Assembly: GCF_031755915.1 (NCBI RefSeq)
Contig: NC_083389.1
Span: 23,001,001-23,065,000 of the forward strand
Direction of reading: 5' to 3'
DNA: 64,000 bases
Source: Ziziphus jujuba
Lineage: Eukaryota > Streptophyta > Magnoliopsida > Rosales > Rhamnaceae
The position numbers and the translations under genes were made by a program. This document shows positions 55,310 to 64,000 of the stretch, piece by piece. The notes below the pieces were generated by a model. That model was not told the origin of the DNA. It saw nothing but the letters and a program-made list of their open reading frames with translations, and ran no database searches. Position 1 is the first letter of the stretch, and each line of letters starts with the position of its first letter.

Positions 55310-56518
55310 TATCATTACAGTTTCTGTGGCCCATCTTTCAGTTCCTATATATACGACAAGCTGCAAATATTGATGCTATGCTGTTTTTGTTGGTTTCCCT
55401 CCTTTCTGGTGAAAACGAAGCAAAGTAATGAGGTGCTGATTCCTTGTGGTATTGCAGGTGATATTGTTGAGGAAAGCAAATACTAATTGTTGTGGTTCAA
55501 CTTCTCCATTAAAAGAATCAATAGGACACAGTAAGGCTGTTGTTATGCATGTAATTGGACAAGGTTATTAAATTCATAATAGCAATGGCAGCAGCAGCTG
55601 CAGTTGCAGTGGCAGAAACAAGCTGCCCATGTAACAGCAGGTAAGGATTGGTATTTTTTTTTTTTTTCTTTTTTTTGGCCTCTCATGTCAAGACTTAATC
55701 ACTTTAAACTTCTTGCAAGAGAAGAAAGAAGCAGATTTTCATTATGGACTCATTTAGATTCAAGGAAATGTTCAATCAAATGCTTTCCATGGTGGTGAAG
55801 ATAATGAAATACAACTTCTGCTGCAACTCTTCCAAAGTGCTTTTGAAAATTTAATGGTATGGATAATTTCAATGATCTCCAATCCTTTTAATCATCTAGT
55901 AGTTTGGCTTATGGGCTTAAAATACATGTACTATTTTTGTTTTAGTCTTATGGAACTTAAAAATTCATGTAAGATAATTTTTTAATGTCTTTTGGTCTTT
56001 ACGGAAAATGTGTTGAAACATAGTTGTGTTTAGTCATTTTTTTTTTCTTTTTTTCTGTTATTGTTTTGTTTAATTTTTGTAACTCATATTAATTATGAAG
56101 TTTTGTTGTATACTGTATGATATTAATCCACCCTATGCTCTTAAATTGATCTTTCTTTCTGAAGATCTGATCTTCCAAAAGATTCCACTGACAAAGATAT
56201 TTCTACATTAAAGTTTCTTCATAAGTTTTTGGATGAAGTGGCTTTTTAAAGTATTTTCATGAAAAATTAGTAGGATTTATATGCTGTACTTTAATACACC
56301 ACAATTATATGACACACTTCTATTACTGCAACGACTACTTAGATTATGGAAAATTTAACTAAATTTATTTGTTTGGTAGTCCTACATGTTTTGAGTTACA
56401 TTTTTTTTTTTTTTTTCACTTTCCTTTGTTTTAGTTTTCTTAAATCATTTGACTCCACTAATGGATGTTAACTATATGCATTATAACCCTTATTTTTATT
56501 TTTTATTATTATTTCTTT
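55310..56518. other. PPR gene 3' flank, no gene confirmed
   Basis: The first few hundred bases are probably the 3' untranslated region. A short Ala-rich frame at 55585-55640 ends at a good splice donor and is discussed as a finding. The remainder is T-rich with runs near 55655 and 56400 and shows no reliable coding signal. Confidence 0.5.
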
Positions 56519-57385
56519 CGGTTTTCACACCTATGACTATGCACAGCATTTTGTTTGTGCTTGTACTCTCATTCTTGGACTCAAGGATACTCCTGAAGGA
56601 GTTGAGGATCGAAGGAAGACTTAATCGGGTGGCTACAGTCAGTGTATTGGCATATCTAATCTTTGAAACTTGAAATATTTTTTGTGATGGATTTACTAGT
56701 CTTGAAATTGTTGTACTCATTTTGGTGGCTCATTTGCTTCCATTTTCAGTTTCCCACTGGGATAGATTCAGAAAGGTTCATTCATGCACTTGAGCTTCCT
56801 CAAGTCCAAGAGAACGTTAAAAATATAAAAGAAACATTTGCTGGCAGGGAGGTAAATAAAAATATTTACTGCATGTTGATATATTTGGGGGACAAATGCA
56901 TTCCTCTTAAAGGATACATATTTATAGTCTCTTGAAAATTGATATATATATATATATATATATATTACTGAGGCTACTTTGAATCATCTTACGGTTTTAG
57001 ATACATGATGACTTATTATTAAAGCATTGGTTGTTCAAATAGTCTTTTGTTTAAATTTTGTTAAACCCTGCTCATAAACTGCTAGCATGGAATTTCTGGG
57101 CATATCATTAATAATTGAAAGGTAGAAGAGATAGTTCTATCTTTTTCCTTCCTACTTTTGATGAACAGTTGAAAGACAGTTATTCTTTTTTGTTGTTCGG
57201 AAGTTGAGAGATGTCTGCTTGTTCAACTTACCTTTTGTTCTGATATACAATTTTAATATTGAAATTGTTTGACATGACAGGTAAGGTTAGGTGTTGATCT
57301 CCTTGATATGATTAAAGGAATTCTTCAAAAGATATTGGCATTTGAACAGTTCATCAAAGAAACCGTGCTTGGCAGAAACATATGT
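56519..57385 (+). pseudogene. TPS1: Class I trehalose-6-phosphate synthase fragment, introns retained
   Basis: Three exon pieces match the glucosyltransferase domain of plant class I trehalose-phosphate synthase, which makes trehalose 6-phosphate from UDP-glucose and glucose 6-phosphate. Piece A (56519-56637) reads GFHTYDYAQHFVCACTLILG and then DTPEGVED, with a one-base frame change near 56611 and donor GTCAGT. Piece B (56750-56851) is 34 codons, FPTGIDSERFIHALELPQVQ and so on, with good AG and GT ends. Piece C (57281-57385) has LGVDLLDMIKGILQKILAFE. The conserved Arg in the GVDRLDMIKG motif, which contacts the UDP phosphates in characterised enzymes, is Leu here. The N-terminal half, the rest of the domain and the phosphatase-like domain are absent. 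Retained introns indicate a DNA-level duplication and not a retrocopy. Confidence 0.88.
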
Positions 57386-58261
57386 CCTGGAATTATATGC
57401 CTCTACCTTAAAATTCTCTTTCAAGTGATTCTTGTTCTGTTGGTTATAAATGCAGTAGGCCACTCTAATGCTTCCATTTGTTGAATGTCTGTGTACCATG
57501 CATCATCCAGATTCATAATGCTAGCTTATCTAAATTGTTGATCTTGATTATGAGATGTTTGCTGCATACTTGGGCTATTCAAGTCTTAGTACTTTTTATT
57601 TTAACTATTACTACCATGCAGAGTGGTTCTACTAATTAGATATGGTTCTCAAAAACAAATAGTTTGCTAGCACTGGGTGTTATACATCTGTTTGAATGAT
57701 ACAGGCCCCTACTTCAATTTGGTAGTCACAACGCATGTGAGACTGCAGAATAATTGTGGTGGTTTCAAATTATTTCCGTGCTTTTCTATGCATTTTTAGA
57801 AGTTCAAAGTTCTTTGGTTACTTCAAAAGTTCAATAGAGATTTCAGTACTGGTTTCTTTGTGTCAATCAATCTTGGGTTGTTCAAATATTTATTTATGTG
57901 TTAAAGTAATTTGGAGGATGTTAAGCTTTGGAGGCAGTGTATACAGATGTCCATGTTCCTAAATTTTTAATTTTTTGAAGGGCCCCTGTCCATGCCCCTT
58001 TTTGGCCGCTGTCCATACTCAATACAGTTACTAACAGGTGTAATGAAGGGCCAGGGTAACCTAAATTGAGATTAAAGATCAGGGATTCCTAAATGCACAT
58101 GAGAATATTGAGAACGGTGCATCTTTGGCAGGGATACTTGATGAATAAGATGAGAGAAATCTTCAATTATCAGATTTAATTGCATAAAACATAGGAACTA
58201 CAAATTGGGTTTAGGAATTACAACCAAAAAAAGAAAAAAAAAAAAAAAAAAAAAGGAGTAA
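57386..58261. other. Intergenic DNA, no gene seen
   Basis: No coding match continues the trehalose-phosphate synthase fragment. Open frames on both strands (57287-57499 minus, 57756-57962 plus) are not recognisable. An A-rich run (58227-58255) ends the stretch. Confidence 0.5.
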
Positions 58262-58710
58262 ATTATTATTATTATTATAGGAAATGACCTTTTTATCGAT
58301 AGGAAATCAGTATAAACAATTTCGTATCCTCAGGAGGATACGAAATCCTCAAATTTTTCAAATACAGAAAAAAAATAAAAAATAAAAAAATAAAGAAGAA
58401 GAAGAAGTTGTAACAACATAAGACAATAATAAAAATTAAAAACATATAAGCTCCCCATGACATATTTCCAACTTAGAAACCCATAAAGATGCTAAAGCTT
58501 TGAGAAAGCTTATCTTCATTGCTCATCTGTCTTCAAAAATTCTATTGTTCCTTTCAATTTGAATTACCCACAGCATGGATAAAACAATAAACTTCCACAT
58601 CACCTTGGCCAAATTATTAGTACCAAAACCAATTGGTTTTTCCACCATTAGTGACCCACAGAATTTAAGAAATGCCCAACAAACCAGTTTACGCAAGCGT
58701 TATAAGGGTG
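58262..58710 (-). mobile_element. LINE (L1-type) 3' end fragment
   Basis: On the minus strand 58500-58710 reads LAKVMWKFIVLSMLWVIQIERNNRIFED with a stop soon after. The W-x-ERNNRIF motif is typical of the extreme C-terminus of plant L1-type ORF2 (zf-RVT region). A short 3' region follows and ends in ATAATAATAATAAT (58263-58279). A 12-bp perfect hairpin lies in this 3' region (58320-58345). The element is 5'-truncated, as LINEs usually are. Confidence 0.7.
58320..58345 (-). repeat. Perfect 12-bp inverted repeat in the LINE 3' region
   Basis: Arms TTTCGTATCCTC and GAGGATACGAAA are separated by 2 bases. It could form a hairpin in the LINE RNA. Confidence 0.9.
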
Positions 58711-59972
58711 ATAATGTTTGTAGTCTGCTATTTGGCAAGGCGCTTTAGGAATCTGCTATTGATTGGTGGCATCTTAGTCTCTGTATGTATTTATAAAATA
58801 TTTTATATTTATCCAACCAAAATTATAGATATAACATTTCAGTGAAGAAATTATGTCATGTCTTTTAGCTCAAAGGAAGAGTGTTCGGATATAAATTAGT
58901 GTTGAGCAGTTGCTACCAGCCCATGTAATGGGCAATCTCCCAATTTATGTTGGGCTTAACGGGCAGTATCAGCGCAGATATGACTGACTCTTTATTTGTC
59001 GTCAACATATGCATGCACATGGCATGCATATAAAAGATATTATATATACTGAGTAGCTATCTATAGAAGAAATTTTTTCATAGTGTGCAGCTCAATCCTG
59101 AATCCTGACTTGATATTGGAACTTGAGAATGCAGAGATGAGTCTGGTTGGCGGATGGAGGTAACCGTTTCTTGCAGTATACTTCATTCTGCATGAAACCC
59201 CAGTTGCTTAGGCTTGCACTTATTTGAAAAAAAAAAAAAAAAATGTCATATTATATGATGATATTGACAAGAAATTGTCGGGGTGAGCGACTCAGGCCTA
59301 TTTGTGAACAGTTATTGATTCATTGACCAATAAATTATTTTTAAGGCACCATTTCCAAGAGCCAGACCTCTTCTACAACTTAAAATGCAATATAATAACC
59401 TTTTTAAGGTTCCATAAGTAGTGAGCAGTCATGTTCGATACACCATGGTGAAAATCCTCTGAAATGGAAACACTGGCAAGTCTTCCAATGGGTCGGTAAA
59501 TGGTGAACATAGCAATGATAATGGTGTGCACTGGTGAGAAATTGGAGTCTCTCCTAGTATATTTTACTGGAAGCAGGTTTGTGGTAGCCGTCAGTTCTGT
59601 CCCCATCCATTGTTGAGTATGGATAGATGGTGTAGCTTAGGAGGGCGTCTTTAACAGGATGACGGTTTTCTTAGTAGATTTGGCTGAAAGTGTGGCATTA
59701 CTGCTTCTGGACTGAGTATTTGTTTTCTTCTTTTTACCAATTAAATGTGAGGATCATTTGGCCTTTTGGCCTTGGAGAAAGGAAACAATGTCTACAATCT
59801 ATATTTTCAACGTATATTCTAAAGAACAATTATTTTCCTCTTACATAGCAAATAAAATGTCTTTTCACTACATTTAGTTACTGACTCCTACAAGTCTACA
59901 TCCAAACTTTATTGAACACCATTTTAGTACTTTAAACTCATATGGGTGCATATTTTGGTATAATATAAAAAT
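58711..59972. other. Intergenic DNA, no gene seen
   Basis: No recognisable coding. There is an A-run at 59228-59242. The minus-strand frame at 59373-59606 has no recognisable domain and is not called. Confidence 0.5.
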
Positions 59973-62770
59973 TGTAACAACCCGTATCAAAATATCCCTA
60001 TTGTACAGGTTTGACCAAAGATTGTATGTAGGTCTCAGGTTAACTTTTTCTATAGTTAAGATTTTGATTTGACTGATGTACCATTGTGTAGAACTTGTTG
60101 ATACGAGTTTATAGATTGACAGTACGTCAAATTCTGAGTTACAGATAAAAATTATGGTTTTGAGAAGTTTTAAGCATTGGTTTTATATCAGTATCCAAAC
60201 TAGTTCCAAGTTTTTATCTATTAATGACCTAAAGCTCTAATATAAACCTTGGGGAGTGTCTATTTCTAAAATATCCATTTTGTCCCTTAAATTCAAGAAA
60301 TTTCTCTTCAAATCCAAGGGTTCGAACCAGGTCATTTCGAACCCATTTAACGTCCAACTGGATTATCATCGTTTTCCCAATTTCAGCCACCAACTTCATA
60401 CATGCGCCACACCAAAGGGAAACCCACATGAAAGCGAGCTCAGCAATGAAATTTCAGGGTGAATGGCTGGTTGATGCTCCCAGATCGGGCTGGCGAAGTT
60501 GATAGTGGCTAGCGAGGTGGGTCACTGAATTTTCATGTTTTCCGACTATTTCAGGCCACCCATACACCGTTCACCCCATTTTCAGGCCCTATGAACTCAT
60601 TTTCGTGTTCCTTTTGTCCAGATTCTTCATCGTTTGAGAGATACATCAACAGGGAGTTCGGCCAAGATTTCCATCAAGTTTTTCGACCACTAAAGACACT
60701 TTTGGACCGAAGTGAGCACACTATTGTATTTTTTATCCATTGGCTTTTCGTTGATATAAAATTTGTGAATTTTTTCATTTGATAGAATTTTCATTTGCGG
60801 GTTAATTAGTTAAATATCGGGTAAATTGTGACTGTGTTTGGATGAAATTAGTCAAATTTGATAAAATTGAAATTAGATTAGTGTAATTAGATATTATTAG
60901 GACCCATTAGAAGGTTCAATTTTGAAAGATTAGCCTTCAGGTGAAAAGTCCTAATTTTGGGTATCGGATTCTTAGGGTACGCTGTATAATTGGACCGGTT
61001 GGTGTCCAATTTATGTAATTTTGTAGATATACAAATCATTCTAAGACATTTAGTACACACTAATGCCTTTGGTTTAGTTATTGAAGCCTGATAAATATTT
61101 TTATTATATTACAAGTACTCGTGTTGAACTTGGAGACGATCCTGGAAGGAAGTTGGAGTGAGAATTTGCAGTATTTAGAATGGTTATATCATTTTAAAAT
61201 GTTTTGGGTATATAGTATAATATATATGTTGTTTGGATATTTTACATATATACCATTTGATTAAAATGTTTGTTTTATGTATATATAAATATCTGCTTTT
61301 ACATATATATGTTATCATTTTATGTGACTTTTGACAATATTTTAAATGGTTTCCAATTCTAATGAGTTCATAAATGGACTTGTGGTATTTAAATATCTTG
61401 GTATTTGAATTAAGGTTTTAAATCATTTTAGAAAATAATTGATTTGAAAAAACATATTGAAAATTATATAATTTTAAGCATGTTCAAATATTTTATAATT
61501 TTATGTACTTAAAATTGGTTTATGGTGATATATATTTTACTAGGATATTTCTAGCTTTAGTACGAAATGATGATTTGAAATTTTTAAAATATTAAATAAG
61601 CGGTTGAGTTTGAATATTAAATTATAATTTATGATACAGTATTGTTTGGAAAAATATGATCTCAAAAGATTATTATACGGATACTGTATTGTTCAATTTT
61701 AATTGATGTACCATATAGTACTAGTGTTTTGGATCAGTATTATATTATAGTGCATGGGTTTGCCATGGTGCCATGAGATTGGGTTCATCCCACAGGTTTA
61801 TCATTGCTATGAATCGTGAGATTGAGATTATTCCACAGGTTTATATTGCCACGTCGTCTTAGGATGCCAAGGGTAGTGAGGTAGGTTTGTTCCACAAGTT
61901 TTCTTTCTTTTACTGTGAGGTGGTGTTCCAAGATGTCGTTCACTTGACAGCGCTAGGTATATCGTATTGTACACTATTTATGTTTCTGATTATATTATTG
62001 GTTCTTCTGATATTTATGGTTTTTATTGTATTTTCATAATTATTTTGTAAAATTATGTTTATAGCATTTTATGCTCAATATTTATAACATGATTAAAATA
62101 ATTTATAATATTATAATGATCATTGGCTTTATACTATTTAAGCATCAGTTTTATGATATTTACTCGGGGTACAAATTTGGGTTTTATGAAATGATTTTTA
62201 AACGAAAAACATTTTAAAAAAATGGAAGGAGAGGTCTTAAGAGAGTTTTTGTGGAAATAAATTATTATTTTCCTATTACACCATACCACTTACTGGGATA
62301 TTTTATCTCACGGTTTTATTTATTTTAAATTCTTTCCCCTAGATCTAGACAGTTAGCTGGCAGTCTACTTTGCACACCGCTTGTTATTCTGTGCTTTCCA
62401 CCACAGCAGCAGTACTTGTCTTTCTTTATTATGTTTATCTTTCTAGACTTATTTGTACTAGTTGTTTATTCTAAATTTTATAAACACTTTTAGAATGCTC
62501 TGATTTAGTTATTGAGCAGTATTGACCATATTATATATATGTGTAGTTATAATCTGTAATACAATAGGCTATAATTATAAACCATAGTTGTGAATTTATA
62601 TGCTGTTGTGATTTTATCTATATATTGAAATATTATTTAATATTGTTTATATTCGCGTGTCCACATTTTAAATGGAGTTCCATTAGGTGATTCTTTAATG
62701 ATTGTATAGTAAAACTTCACTAGGCAAAACCATCTAGAAGATCCTGGGAAGGTTTCCAAGGTGGACGGCA
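59973..62770 (+). mobile_element. Solo LTR of the Tekay-like family, copy S4
   Basis: It starts TGTAACAACCCGTATC and aligns with S1 (9951-12898) over its whole length with many substitutions, including the opening block, the AATTCTGAGTTACAGATAAAA block, the AGTTCATAAATGGACTTGTGGTATTTAAATATCTTG block and the TCTAGACAG...GGCAGTCTAC block near 62344. No interior or second LTR is present. The right end is placed near 62770 by alignment; no matching target duplication was found (AAAAT left, TTGAT right). Confidence 0.78.
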
Positions 62771-63324
62771 TTGATGGTAACCAAATGGCCACAATTTTGT
62801 GTGAATGCAATGCTTATTGCAATCAGTGGATTCCGTATAACAAGACTACAATCTACTATATTCCAGTAAATCTTATATTTATGCTAGTAGCATGCAGATT
62901 AGAAATTGGAGCACGAGTTACTTGCTCCTTACAGGTCGTTACAATATCTTTCCTATGCGTGCAGAAGAATTCCACTGGTTATTAACCTTATGTCATCTCT
63001 TTGGCTCGGCTCAACTGGTACTCTGAATCTTTTGATCCTCACATTACCTTTCTCACATTCTGGTGCAATCTTCGTGTCCCACTCATTCTACCTCCATAAG
63101 TACTCTAGTTATTTTCCCATTTTACCATAAAGTTACACTTTCTCTTCGTAGTAAGCAGTAGCGACAAAGTGAGAAACTCACAATCCCTGAAATAATACAA
63201 TATAAAGGAAGGCCAGAACTCATCCTTGCAGACACCGCTTCAAAATACATTCCAAAGCATAACGGATCTTCCTCTTTAAAAAAGATCAGTAGCAAATAAT
63301 ACCAATTTAATAAGATTTCTATAT
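62771..63324 (-). other. Region 3' of the ABC transporter gene
   Basis: It probably contains the 3' untranslated region of the minus-strand gene at 63325. No clear AATAAA is visible on the minus strand. Short frames on the plus strand (62761-63130) are not recognisable. Confidence 0.4.
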
Positions 63325-63510
63325 TTACCGATTTGGTAAATTATACAAGGTGTCATTATTGATGGCTTCAATGTGCCAATTGCATTGGTTAGTACTGGAA
63401 TCAATAGCAGATATACGAAGGATCTTTTTATGGTAGTCATAGAGGGTCCGCCGGTGGCCAACGCTAATGTATGTTATGCCTGCCTTCCCTATTTGCTGGT
63501 ACAAATGATC
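63325..63510 (-). CDS. ABCD2: ABC transporter subfamily D (member 2-like), last coding exon
   Basis: The minus strand from 63510 reads DHLYQQIGKAGITYISVGHR and continues RTLYDYHKKILRIS, ending ...NNDTLYNLPNR and a stop at 63325-63327. ITYISVGHRRTL is the switch (H-loop) segment of an ABC nucleotide-binding domain, in the form found in subfamily D proteins related to bacterial SbmA/YddA-like transporters; the conserved His is present. The exon starts after a good acceptor (TCTTGGCAG). The Walker A, signature and Walker B exons would lie right of 64000. Assignment to ABCD2, predicted to be plastid-located in Arabidopsis, is from memory of its C-terminus. The exon looks intact. The substrate is not known from sequence. 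Confidence 0.72.
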   Translation of the reverse strand, partial: DHLYQQIGKAGITYISVGHRRTLYDYHKKILRISAIDSSTNQCNWHIEAINNDTLYNLPNR

Positions 63511-64000
63511 CTGCCAAGACACAACGATGAATATCTCAGATAGAAGCATACTATTTTTTAAAATACATGGAATAACAGAGAGCTTTGGCACTGGGCAGGA
63601 ACAACTGAAATTAATGTCCATACCAAATCATAGTACATAGAAAATAAAAAAATTAACTAGAAGCAACAGTAATATCAAAAAAATTAAAAATAAAAACCTA
63701 GAAGTAAGAGTGATGTGCACAGTCGAGGAACAAAATACATTTGATATTTTGCTATACTGACTATTTCTTCTTTTCCATCTATACAAGTTTAGCACAAGAA
63801 CTCTAGAGACTGTATAATATATCATCCTATGCTAGAAAATTAGTTTAGTCTGCGATAGCAGTTTCTGATGCGCTTGGAGACTAGCCTGAAAATTGTTTTA
63901 TTTGACCCGATGAACCCAATTTATTTGTAGATTAGGAATCCACATCAACAAATAAATCTTGGTAGTCAATGGTGAGGAGCATGAAAACATATGCTATGTT
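63511..64000 (-). other. Intron of the ABC transporter gene (continues beyond window)
   Basis: No exon of the nucleotide-binding domain can be found in this stretch, so the last intron appears to extend past the edge. It is AT-rich with a minus-strand pyrimidine-rich end before the acceptor at 63511-63519. Confidence 0.55.

Noticed and set aside
58227..58255. A-rich run as the poly(A) tail of the LINE
   Set aside because: The LINE remnant is on the minus strand, so its tail would read as T on the plus strand; the run has the wrong polarity.
63276..63621. Extension of the ABC transporter frame to 63621 as one exon
   Set aside because: The residues beyond 63510 lose similarity exactly at a consensus splice acceptor, so they are intron read-through.

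Overview
This is eukaryotic, almost certainly flowering-plant (eudicot-type) nuclear DNA. It is strongly AT-rich and gene-poor, with intron-containing genes, a P-class PPR gene, an AGP-like cell-wall protein gene, and plant LTR-retrotransposon lineages (Ty1/copia; Ty3/gypsy Tekay-like, Tat/Retand-like and chromovirus-like). I cannot name the species from the sequence.

Only three functional-looking host genes are visible. (1) 14878-15672 (+) encodes a secreted, Pro/Ser/Thr-rich, single-pass membrane protein. (2) 52814-55309 (+) encodes an intronless P-class pentatricopeptide-repeat protein, probably organellar, with a likely 5' leader exon upstream. (3) 63325-63510 (-) is the last coding exon of an ABC transporter that looks like subfamily D member 2; the rest lies beyond the right edge. 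Between the last two is a decayed trehalose-6-phosphate synthase fragment that keeps its introns (56519-57385).

The rest is mostly transposon sediment. 1-4792 is a minus-strand Ty1/copia element cut by the window start, with its 5' LTR at 4398-4792. 4801-6556 is a diverged tandem duplication of unknown origin. 7078-9130 is a minus-strand Tat-type gypsy pol fossil. 9951-12898, 22964-25554 and 59973-62770 (+) are long solo LTRs of one Tekay-like family; 19938-22648 (-) is a fourth copy that still carries a primer site and gag remains. 25577-30300 holds the LTR and non-coding interior of another minus-strand gypsy element.

31985-49959 is the most structured part, a three-element nest. An old gag-only Tat/Retand-like element (here H) was hit twice by one related chromovirus-like gypsy family: E1 (34580-40726, target duplication GCATG) in its gag, and E2 (43784-49800, target duplication GGATT) in its right LTR. 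E1 has the more similar LTRs and is younger. E1 and E2 have independently lost most of pol while keeping gag, primer site and LTRs.

The host genes do not form an operon or pathway; they are unrelated plant genes separated by repeats. I found no CRISPR, rRNA or bacterial-type operon. The observations most worth checking are the nested insertion history, the paired-change palindrome in the E1/E2 LTRs, the tRNA-Leu-like unit inside the copia leader, and the trehalose-phosphate synthase fossil.
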